Positions 1 to 5,138 of a stretch of 5,138 nt of DNA are shown one piece after another. The position numbers and the translations under genes were made by a program. A model generated the notes under the pieces. The model was given only the letters and a program-made list of their open reading frames with translations. It was not told the origin of the DNA and searched no databases. The stretch is taken from the NCBI GenBank assembly GCA_964425105.1, contig CAYRLE010000117.1:1-5138 (forward strand). The letters run 5' to 3'. The stretch comes from S012-109 sp964425105. GTDB taxonomy: Bacteria > Pseudomonadota > Gammaproteobacteria > SZUA-140. Position 1 is the stretch's first letter; each line of letters opens with the position of its first letter.

Positions 1-545
1 ATCATGGCGCGCACCAGGTTCTCGTGGTGCAGCAGGCTTTCCACCATCACGCCGCCCAGGTGGATGAAGACCAGCAGCAGGGTGAAGTTGGCGAAGAATT
101 CGTGGGTTTCCTCGAAGACTTCCTCCCAACCTCCGCCCACCGCGCCCAGTACAGAGAACAGCGGTCCGGCCTGCTCTTCGGCGGCGTAGACCATGAGTCC
201 GGTGATGGAGGTGATGATCAGGGCGCTTATCAGCAGAATGATCATCCAGCCGCCGGCAGGGTTGTGCCCCAGGTAGCGGCGCGCCTTGAAGCTGAAGACG
301 TCCTTCAGATAATCGAGGGCGGCGCCGGGTGAAAAGACGAAATCCGAGAAGCGGGCATGGCGCGGTCCGATGAAGCCCCACAGGATGCGGAAGACCAGCA
401 GGCCGATGATGAGATAGCCTGCCCAGACATGGGGCGTGAGCAGTTCGTCCTCCGTCAGATAGGCGATGAAGAAGGCCCCGGCCAGCAGCCAGTGAAAGAC
501 GCGCAGCAGCGGGTCCCATACCTTGATCTGATTGTCTTCGTGCAT
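1..545 (-). CDS. Cytochrome b561-type membrane protein, C-terminus cut by window edge
   Basis: This is a b-type cytochrome of the cytochrome b561 / Ni,Fe-hydrogenase cytochrome b group: an inner-membrane four-helix protein that carries electrons through two hemes, usually between a periplasmic partner or c-type cytochrome and the quinone pool. I translated 181 residues with no stop; the last codon is split by the left edge. Helices lie near residues 14-30, 39-58, 98-120 and 148-168. Likely heme ligands are His18 (VFHW), His39 (TPHVWAGY), His148 (ETHEFF) and His162 (FIHLGG), in the positions expected for the family. Family signatures GPRHARFSDFV (60-70), RYLGHNPAGG (90-99) and HENLVRAM (174-181) are plain. 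Family members usually end soon after the last motif, so probably only a short tail is missing. The start at 545 has a good Shine-Dalgarno (AGGGGA, 559-554). Its redox partner is unknown, and nothing links it functionally to the exporter genes upstream. Confidence 0.9.
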   Translation of the reverse strand, partial: MHEDNQIKVWDPLLRVFHWLLAGAFFIAYLTEDELLTPHVWAGYLIIGLLVFRILWGFIGPRHARFSDFVFSPGAALDYLKDVFSFKARRYLGHNPAGGWMIILLISALIITSITGLMVYAAEEQAGPLFSVLGAVGGGWEEVFEETHEFFANFTLLLVFIHLGGVMVESLLHHENLVRAM

Positions 546-553
546 TGTCCTGA

Positions 554-559
554 TCCCCT
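554..559 (-). promoter_or_regulatory. Shine-Dalgarno of the cytochrome b gene
   Basis: On the minus strand AGGGGA lies 8 bases before the ATG at 545, a normal spacing. A second AGGA (551-548) is only 2 bases from the ATG and is too close to serve. This supports the chosen start. It is the clearest ribosome-binding site in the window, in contrast to the weak ones of the exporter genes. Confidence 0.6.
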
Positions 560-564
560 GAGAT

Positions 565-610
565 TGTCTTCCTTAACAATATAGGGGGCGTTGATTATGT
601 TTTCCTTAAC
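565..610. repeat. 13-bp direct repeat with 33-bp spacing, possible regulator sites
   Basis: On the plus strand TGTCTTCCTTAAC (565-577) and TGTTTTCCTTAAC (598-610) match at 12 of 13 positions. Their starts are 33 bp apart, close to three helical turns, so both would lie on the same face of the DNA. Repeated sites in phase upstream of a gene are typical of dimeric transcription factors such as OmpR/PhoB-family response regulators. Which regulator binds, if any, cannot be told from the sequence. Confidence 0.4.
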
Positions 611-681
611 CCTCGGTATCGGGTAAGGGTTTGTTAATAAAGCCTTGTAGGGTGCGCGCCGCCCCCCGGCTTCCCTCAACG

Positions 682-1881
682 TCATTCCGCCCGCAGGGCA
701 TCCACCGGGTCCAGCAGGGCGGCGTGGCGCGCCGGCAGCACCCCGGCCAGCAGACCGATGGCCACCGCCAGCACTTCCGCCAGGAGCACGTAGAGCCAGG
801 CGATGTGGACGGGCAGGGCGGGCAGCAGCAGTTGCAGCAGGCCGGCGCCCCCCACCCCCAGCAGCAGGCCGGCGCTGCCTCCAGCGGCTGCCAGGAGGAT
901 GGATTCGCCCAGGAACAGGCTCAGTATCTGGCGGCGCGTGGCGCCCAGGGCGCGCAGCAGGCCGATTTCCGCGGTCCGTTCGTTGACCGCGATGGTCATG
1001 ATGGTGAGGATGCCCACGCTGCCCACCAGCAGGGAGATGCCTCCCAGGGCGGCCACCGCGAAGGTGAGGATGTCCAGCACCTTGCCTAGCACCTCCAGCA
1101 TCTGCTGCTGGGTGGTGATAGTGAAGTCCTCGCGGCCGTGGCGGTTGCCGAGGATGCGGCGGATGCCGGCCACCACCTCGGCGACGGCGGCGCCCTCGCG
1201 GTAGAGCAGATCCACTTCCATGAGGCTGTCGCGGTTGAACATCTCCAGGGCGCGGGCCGCGGGGATGTAGACGGCGTCGTCCAGGTCGAAGCCCAGCACC
1301 TCGCCCTTGGATTCCATGACGCCGATCACCCGGTAGCGGTGGCCGCCGATACGGATGCGCTGTCCCAGGGGGCTGGCGCTGCCGAACAGTTCGCTGCGCA
1401 GCTTGCTGCCCAGCACCGCCAGGGCGCGCGGCGCGCTGGGATCGTCGGGGGGCAGGAAGCGCCCGCTGGCGACCTGGAAGCGGAAGGCGCGCGGCATGTC
1501 GGGCCCCGCCCCGTACACCGTGGTGCGGCGCTGGCGGCCGGGTCCTTCCACTTCTGCATTGCCCTGCACGAAGGGCACCACGGCCTCCACATTGGGCACC
1601 CGCTGCAGGGCCTCGGCATCCGCCAGGGTGAGGGGGCGCTCGCTGGCGAAGACGCCCACCGAGACGCCGTGGGTGGTGGCGCGGCCGGGATTGACCGCCA
1701 CCAGATTGGTGCCGAACTGGGTGAATTCGCTGAGCACGAAGCGATGCACGCCTTCGCCGATGGCGGTGAGCAGCACCACGGCGGCGATGCCGATGGCGAT
1801 GCCCAGGCCGGTGAGAAAGCTGCTGCCGCGGCGCGCGCCGACGCTGCTCAGGGCGAAGCGGATCTGGTCGCGAATCAGCAT
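682..1881 (-). CDS. ABC transporter permease, MacB/FtsX type (second of two)
   Basis: This is an inner-membrane permease of the MacB/LolCE class (399 residues). It follows the family order: one N-terminal helix (about 22-40), a large periplasmic MacB-type domain (about 42-270, including GRFLPPDD at 140-147 and PLG at 171-173), then three helices (about 272-298, 323-349 and 358-383) forming the FtsX domain. The cytoplasmic motif ERTAEIGLLRALGAT (301-315) and the C-terminal PARHAALLDPVDALR (383-397) are typical of the family. Such permeases do not form a classical channel: ATP-driven movement is passed to the periplasmic domain to push substrate outward. It is a clear paralogue of the preceding permease, and the two probably form a heterodimer on one ATPase dimer. 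Its ATG lies 21 bases after, and in frame with, the preceding stop. No good Shine-Dalgarno is visible, which suggests translational coupling. The substrate is unknown. Confidence 0.93.
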   Translation of the reverse strand: MLIRDQIRFALSSVGARRGSSFLTGLGIAIGIAAVVLLTAIGEGVHRFVLSEFTQFGTNLVAVNPGRATTHGVSVGVFASERPLTLADAEALQRVPNVEAVVPFVQGNAEVEGPGRQRRTTVYGAGPDMPRAFRFQVASGRFLPPDDPSAPRALAVLGSKLRSELFGSASPLGQRIRIGGHRYRVIGVMESKGEVLGFDLDDAVYIPAARALEMFNRDSLMEVDLLYREGAAVAEVVAGIRRILGNRHGREDFTITTQQQMLEVLGKVLDILTFAVAALGGISLLVGSVGILTIMTIAVNERTAEIGLLRALGATRRQILSLFLGESILLAAAGGSAGLLLGVGGAGLLQLLLPALPVHIAWLYVLLAEVLAVAIGLLAGVLPARHAALLDPVDALRAE

Positions 1882-1902
1882 GGTCTTGGTGCAGTCTATG
1901 GG

Positions 1903-3111
1903 CTAATGCCGCATCAGGGCCTGCACCGGGTCGAGCGCCGCCGCGCGTCGCGCCGGGAGCAGGGCGAACAGCAGGCCGGTGACGAGCGCCATGGCGCAGG
2001 CGCCAATCACCGCCCAGGCGGGGGCGCCGGCGGGCAGGGCGGGGTAGAGGGCGGCCAGCAGGCGGCTGCCGCTCCAGCCCAGCAGCAGGCCCAGCAGGGC
2101 GCCGCCCAGGGAGAGCAGGGCGGCCTCGCTCAGGAACAGCATCTGGATCAGGCGCTGCGAGGCCCCCAGGGCCTTGAGCAGGCCGATTTCCGCGCGCCGC
2201 TGGGTGACGGTGACCAGCATGACGTTCATGATCAGCACCCCGGCCACGGTGAGGCTGATGGCGGCGATGCCGGCCACCGTCAGGGTCAGGGCCTGGAAGA
2301 TGCGGTCGAAGGTGGCCAGCACGGCATCCTGGGTCACCACGGTGACGTCCTCCTCGCCCTGGTGGCGCTGGCGCAGGGTGTCGAGAATGAAGGCCTTGGC
2401 CCTGGGAATGGCCGCGCGGCTGCGCGCCTCCACCAGGATGCGGAACAGGCCGGGGCTGTTGAACAGGGCGCGCGCCGAGGCCACCGGGATGATCACCAGA
2501 TCCTCCACGTCGAGGCCGATGGAGCGCCCCTCGGTGGCCAGCACGCCGATCACCCGGCAGCGCCGTTCTCCCAGGCGCAGCCATTCGCCCAAGGGGGAAT
2601 GGGCAGCGAACAGCTCGCGGCGCACCTTGGCGCCGATGACGCACACCGGCTGGGCCAGTTCCGGGTCCAGTTCAGGGAGGAAGCGCCCCTGCTGCATGCG
2701 CCAGTGGCGCAACGCCAGCAGGCTGCGGGTGCTGCCCAGCACCGCCAGTTCGCGGCTGCGCTGGCGCCAGGCCGCAGTGGCGGAGCCGAGGATCAGGGGC
2801 GCGACGCGGCGGATGCTGCGGCTGCGGCGCAGGGCCACGGCATCGGCGATGGTGAGGTCGCGCGGCGTCGCCCCCACGAAAAGGCTGGGCGCGGCGCCAG
2901 TGGTTTCGTTGCGTCCCGGCAGGACAATGAGCAGATGGGTGCCCAGGGAGGCGAATTCCCCGCTGATGTAGCGCCGCGCCCCTTCCCCCAGGGCGGTGAG
3001 GATCACCACGGCGGCGACCCCCAGCGCCATGGCGGCCAGCATCATCAGAGTGCGGCTGGGATAGCTGCGCAGGGTCAGGAAGGAGAAGGCGAGGGTATCG
3101 GCTACGGTCAT
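1903..3111 (-). CDS. ABC transporter permease, MacB/FtsX type (first of two)
   Basis: This 402-residue inner-membrane permease has the MacB/LolCE layout: helix 1 at about 22-40, a periplasmic domain at about 42-270, and FtsX-domain helices at about 272-300, 325-347 and 363-385. The family motif RRAEIGLLKALGAS sits at 305-318 and PARRAAALDPVQAL at 386-399. It aligns along its length with the downstream permease: compare GVAAVVILTALGEG here with GIAAVVLLTAIGEG there, and SPLG at 172-175 with SPLG at 170-173. The pair therefore looks like an old tandem duplication. Two periplasmic cysteines (Cys157, Cys185) are absent from the paralogue. Its ATG overlaps the ATPase stop in ATGA, so translation is probably coupled. 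It ends in TAG, with the next gene in the same frame. It should work with the ATPase and adaptor as the membrane part of an export pump. Confidence 0.93.
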   Translation of the reverse strand: MTVADTLAFSFLTLRSYPSRTLMMLAAMALGVAAVVILTALGEGARRYISGEFASLGTHLLIVLPGRNETTGAAPSLFVGATPRDLTIADAVALRRSRSIRRVAPLILGSATAAWRQRSRELAVLGSTRSLLALRHWRMQQGRFLPELDPELAQPVCVIGAKVRRELFAAHSPLGEWLRLGERRCRVIGVLATEGRSIGLDVEDLVIIPVASARALFNSPGLFRILVEARSRAAIPRAKAFILDTLRQRHQGEEDVTVVTQDAVLATFDRIFQALTLTVAGIAAISLTVAGVLIMNVMLVTVTQRRAEIGLLKALGASQRLIQMLFLSEAALLSLGGALLGLLLGWSGSRLLAALYPALPAGAPAWAVIGACAMALVTGLLFALLPARRAAALDPVQALMRH

Positions 3112-3794
3112 GGCGCGCTGTCCGAACTGCTGTCGGCGACGATGCGCCCGTCGATCATGCGCAGGCGCCTGTGGGCGCGGGCGCCCAGTTCCGGGTCGTG
3201 GGTGACCACCACCAGGGTGAGTCCCTGGCGGTTGAGATCCTCCAGCAGGGCGATGATCTCCTGGCCCGAGTGGCGGTCCAGGTTGCCGGTGGGCTCGTCG
3301 GCCAGCAGCACCGCGGGGGACATGACCATGGCGCGGGCGATGGCCACCCGCTGGCGCTGGCCGCCGGAGAGCTGGTCGGGGCGGTGTCCGGCGCGGTCCG
3401 CAAGGCCGGTGGCGGCCAGCAGTTGCGCCACGCGCCGTTGGCGCTCCAGCGGCGGGCGGCCCGCCAGCAGCAGGGGCAGGGCGATGTTCTGTGCCGCCGT
3501 GAGGCGCGGGATGAGATGAAAGAACTGGAACACGAAGCCGATCTTGTCGCGCCGGGTGCGCGACTGGGCCGCCTCATCCAACAGGGTGACATCCTCGCCG
3601 TCCAGCAGATAACGGCCGCTGCTGGGGCGGTCCAGCAGCCCCAGGATGTGCAGCAGGGTGGACTTGCCGGAGCCCGAGGGCCCCATGATGGAGACGTATT
3701 CGCCCCTGGCGATATGCAGGGTGACGTCCGCCAGGGCGTGGACGCGCTGGTCACCGACGGGGAAGATCCGCGATACCTGCTCCAGGCGGATCAT
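3108..3794 (-). CDS. ABC transporter ATP-binding protein, MacB/LolD type
   Basis: This is the cytoplasmic ATPase of the exporter (228 residues, the usual length for a stand-alone LolD/MacB-type subunit). All catalytic motifs are intact: Walker A GPSGSGKST (38-46), Q-loop Gln90 in FVFQFF, ABC signature LSGGQ (142-146), Walker B VLLADEP (162-168) with catalytic Glu167, D-loop GNLD (170-173) and switch His199 in VVTHD. The set places it in the MacB/LolD/FtsE branch of ABC proteins, which drive mechanotransmission-type permeases. Because the operon has one ATPase and two permeases, a homodimer presumably serves both, as LolD does for LolC and LolE. The ATG overlaps the adaptor stop (ATGA) and the stop overlaps the next ATG in the same way, so the three genes are tightly coupled. 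The Shine-Dalgarno is weak. Full-length MacB fuses this domain to its permease; here they are separate. Confidence 0.96.
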   Translation of the reverse strand: MIRLEQVSRIFPVGDQRVHALADVTLHIARGEYVSIMGPSGSGKSTLLHILGLLDRPSSGRYLLDGEDVTLLDEAAQSRTRRDKIGFVFQFFHLIPRLTAAQNIALPLLLAGRPPLERQRRVAQLLAATGLADRAGHRPDQLSGGQRQRVAIARAMVMSPAVLLADEPTGNLDRHSGQEIIALLEDLNRQGLTLVVVTHDPELGARAHRRLRMIDGRIVADSSSDSAP

Positions 3795-4948
3795 GGGGCC
3801 TGCTGATTTTCCGGGATCGCATGCGCGCCGGCCTTCACTCCCTCGCGGTCGATAGACAGCACCACCGCGGCGCCGGCGGACAGCCCTTTCAGTACCTCGG
3901 TGTATTGCCAGTTGGAGAGGCCGGTCTCGATGCGCCGTTCCTCCAGCAGGCCGCTGGCGGAGTCATAGACCAGGACGCGCCCGCCCTCCATGAGGGCTTC
4001 GGTGGGAATGCGCAACACCTGTTCCCGGCGCGCCAGGATGACTTCCACATCGGCGCTATAGCCCGGCAGCATGGCCGTGAAGTCCGCCGGGTCGGCAAAT
4101 ACTGCTTCGATTTCCACGGTGCGCGCCTGTTTTTCCGCCTCCTGGACATAGGGGGCGATGCGCTGCACCAGGGCGGGGAAGCTGCGTCCGGGAAAGGCGT
4201 CCAGGGTGATGCGCGCATCCATGGCAGGATGCACGGCGGGGGCGTCCACTTCATCGATGGGGGCGGAGACGTAGAGGCAGCTGTTGTCGATGAGGTCCAC
4301 CGCCGGGGGGGTGGCGACGCCCAGGGGCGAGGGCGTGACATATTCCGAGAGTTCGCCGTTGATCTCGGCGATGGTGCCGGCAAAAGGAGCGCGCAGGATG
4401 GTCCTCTCCAGGGTGGCGCGGGCCACGGCCACGCGCGCCGTGCTCACCCGGCTCCGCGCCTGGGCCGCCTCGCAGCCGGCCTGGCTCACGGCGGCGTTGG
4501 TGGCGGCCTCGTCCGCCGCCTCCTCCGAGGCCAGGCGGCGGCTGTGCAGTTCGGCGAGGCGTTGGGCATCGCGCTTTGCCTCTGCCGCCCGCAGGCAGGC
4601 CTGGCGGGCGGCGGCCTGGGCCGCCTGGCGTTCGCTTTGCGCCAGACGCAGTCTGGCCTGCAGGTCCTCGTTCCACAACTCCAGCAGCACCTGGCCCTTT
4701 TCGACACGATCGCCCTCCTGGACATGGAGGCGGGCGATCTGCCCCCCTGTCATGGGTGAGAGGCGGGCCCGCCGGCAGGCCTTGACGGTGCCGGCGCGGG
4801 TATTGGCGACGGTGGCCTCCACGAGGCCGATACCGGCCTTACCCAGGGTCACGGGCACCGGTTGCTCCCGGCTCAGCAGGAACCAGGCGGCCACGAGGAG
4901 AAGGATGAGGGCGAGGGCGAACCATAGCTTGCGGGAGGAGTGTTCCAT
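3791..4948 (-). CDS. Periplasmic adaptor of a tripartite efflux pump (HlyD/MacA family)
   Basis: This 385-residue membrane-fusion protein should link the inner-membrane ABC pump to an outer-membrane channel. An uncleaved N-terminal anchor helix lies at about 9-25. Then come the first half of the lipoyl-like domain (SPMTGGQIARLHVQEGD, 64-80, to about 91), a long alpha-hairpin (about 93-182, rich in Ala, Gln, Arg and Glu), the second lipoyl half (RAPFAGTIAEINGE, 186-199), a beta-barrel (about 224-310) and a membrane-proximal domain (to about 375). At the hairpin tip Arg130, Leu134 and Ser141 form the RxxxLxxxxxxS motif that in AcrA/MacA-type adaptors contacts TolC. Cysteines are at 58, 118, 159 and 223; 118 and 159 lie about equally far from the tip. 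An in-frame TAA lies four codons before the ATG at 4948, so no longer start is possible. The only purine run upstream is one base from the ATG, so initiation may be unusual. It is the first gene of the operon. Confidence 0.93.
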   Translation of the reverse strand: MEHSSRKLWFALALILLLVAAWFLLSREQPVPVTLGKAGIGLVEATVANTRAGTVKACRRARLSPMTGGQIARLHVQEGDRVEKGQVLLELWNEDLQARLRLAQSERQAAQAAARQACLRAAEAKRDAQRLAELHSRRLASEEAADEAATNAAVSQAGCEAAQARSRVSTARVAVARATLERTILRAPFAGTIAEINGELSEYVTPSPLGVATPPAVDLIDNSCLYVSAPIDEVDAPAVHPAMDARITLDAFPGRSFPALVQRIAPYVQEAEKQARTVEIEAVFADPADFTAMLPGYSADVEVILARREQVLRIPTEALMEGGRVLVYDSASGLLEERRIETGLSNWQYTEVLKGLSAGAAVVLSIDREGVKAGAHAIPENQQAP

Positions 4949-5138
4949 GCCTCTATCTTAGCCCAGCCTGTCTTGTGGGAGAAAAGTGTTTTTGTGCTGT
5001 TTGTCCTGGCGCCATCTAGGTGTCAGGCATGCCTTAAAATAGCCTTAAAATACAGTGGACTGTGGGAACCTTCTGAAGCCTTGTGCGTCATTATCAATGC
5101 CTGATCAAGGAAGCCTGTCGACGGGGTTTCTGGTTCAT
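4949..5138. promoter_or_regulatory. Leader region upstream of the exporter operon
   Basis: This stretch carries no convincing gene and is markedly less GC-rich than the operon. On the minus strand TAAGAT (4960-4955) resembles a -10 box and ends six bases before the adaptor ATG; the -35 region (TTCTCC at 4983-4978) is poor. Further upstream are a 10-bp palindrome AGGCATGCCT (5025-5034), the tandem repeat at 5031-5052 and a dyad ACAGT-GG-ACTGT (5052-5063), so regulatory-looking signals are packed into about 40 bp. These could control the operon, a possible divergent gene beyond the right edge, or both. The edge lies too close to tell whether the next gene points toward or away from this region. 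Confidence 0.45.
5031..5052. repeat. Perfect 11-bp tandem repeat, response-regulator-box-like
   Basis: GCCTTAAAATA occurs twice with no gap (5031-5041 and 5042-5052). This puts two CTTAAA half-sites exactly 11 bp apart, with 5 bases between them. That geometry matches the boxes of OmpR-family response regulators such as PmrA/BasR and QseB, whose known half-sites are CTTAAG/CTTAAT-like and are repeated every 11 bp. Identity and spacing are seen directly; binding by such a regulator is inference. The site lies about 83 bp upstream of the adaptor start. Confidence 0.5.

Larger units (their letters stand above)
546..681 (-). promoter_or_regulatory. 136-bp intergenic region, probable promoter of the cytochrome b gene
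   Basis: This gap separates the last permease gene from the cytochrome gene and is clearly richer in A+T than the coding DNA around it. It contains a 13-bp direct repeat (listed separately) and an inverted repeat with arms AACCCT (608-613) and AGGGTT (626-631) around a 12-base loop. A TATATT that could be a -10 box lies on the minus strand at about 583-578, between the two direct repeats, without a good -35 hexamer at the right distance; that would fit an activator-dependent promoter. I see no hairpin followed by a U-run, so there is no convincing terminator for the exporter operon, and some read-through into the cytochrome gene is possible. The promoter assignment is inference. Confidence 0.4.

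Noticed and set aside
608..631. Inverted repeat AACCCT / AGGGTT as a terminator after the exporter operon
   Set aside because: The stem is 6 bp with a 12-base loop and is not followed by a U-run on either strand, so it is too weak for an intrinsic terminator; it could be an operator.
455..2644. A 729-codon open frame on the minus strand, out of frame with the permeases
   Set aside because: The Arg/Pro/Gly-rich product matches no fold I know, it runs through an intergenic region, and it overlaps the cytochrome start. The other frames encode clear family motifs.
1138..3519. A 793-codon open frame on the plus strand running across both permeases and most of the ATPase gene
   Set aside because: It is antisense to well-recognised genes. 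Its product is low in hydrophobic order and full of Gln, His, Gly and Ala runs, as expected from the shadow of GC-rich coding DNA.
3108..3794. Naming the ATPase lolD or macB
   Set aside because: The motifs fit the whole MacB/LolD/FtsE branch. LolCDE operons lack a HlyD-type adaptor and MacB is normally fused, so a symbol would claim more than the sequence shows.
5097..5138. Possible divergent gene starting at ATG 5097 on the plus strand (14 codons open to the edge)
   Set aside because: There is no Shine-Dalgarno and the peptide is too short to recognise. It may be real, but this window cannot support it.
5094..5138. Possible 3' end of a minus-strand gene entering from the right, stopping at TGA 5096-5094
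   Set aside because: Only 14 codons are visible, with no recognisable motif. It is as likely as the opposite-strand reading, so neither is annotated.

Overview
The window is GC-rich bacterial DNA. All four complete genes, plus one gene cut by the left edge, lie on the minus strand. The coding style (strong G/C third positions, heavy Ala/Leu/Arg) and the protein families (a periplasmic adaptor of the HlyD/MacA type, MacB/FtsX-type permeases, a cytochrome b561-like membrane protein) suggest a high-GC Gram-negative proteobacterium. A gamma- or betaproteobacterium is my best guess, but nothing here fixes the genus.

Reading in the direction of transcription (right to left): positions 5138-4949 are a non-coding, relatively AT-rich leader holding a perfect 11-bp tandem repeat (5031-5052). 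Next comes a four-gene operon: a membrane-anchored periplasmic adaptor (4948-3791), an ABC ATPase (3794-3108), a first MacB-type permease (3111-1903) and a second, paralogous permease (1881-682). The first three genes are joined by 4-base ATGA stop/start overlaps. The last follows after 21 bases and in the same reading frame as its predecessor. A 136-bp gap (681-546) with a spaced direct repeat separates the operon from a b-type cytochrome gene (545 to beyond position 1).

The operon most likely encodes a tripartite efflux pump of the MacA-MacB-TolC kind, in the split form. A stand-alone ATPase dimer would power a pair of different permeases in the inner membrane, and the adaptor would connect them to an outer-membrane TolC-like channel. 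The adaptor carries the RxxxLxxxxxxS (RLS) motif at its hairpin tip, the feature known from AcrA/MacA-type adaptors as the TolC contact. No outer-membrane channel gene or substrate-biosynthesis gene is inside the window, so the substrate cannot be named. The cytochrome is probably a separate unit for electron transfer.

I see no mobile element, RNA gene, CRISPR array or pseudogene. The system is a recognisable class rather than a wholly new one. The points most worth checking are the CCTTAA-containing repeats on both flanks of the operon, the paired cysteines in the adaptor hairpin, the possible leaderless start of the adaptor, and the in-frame stop between the two permeases.
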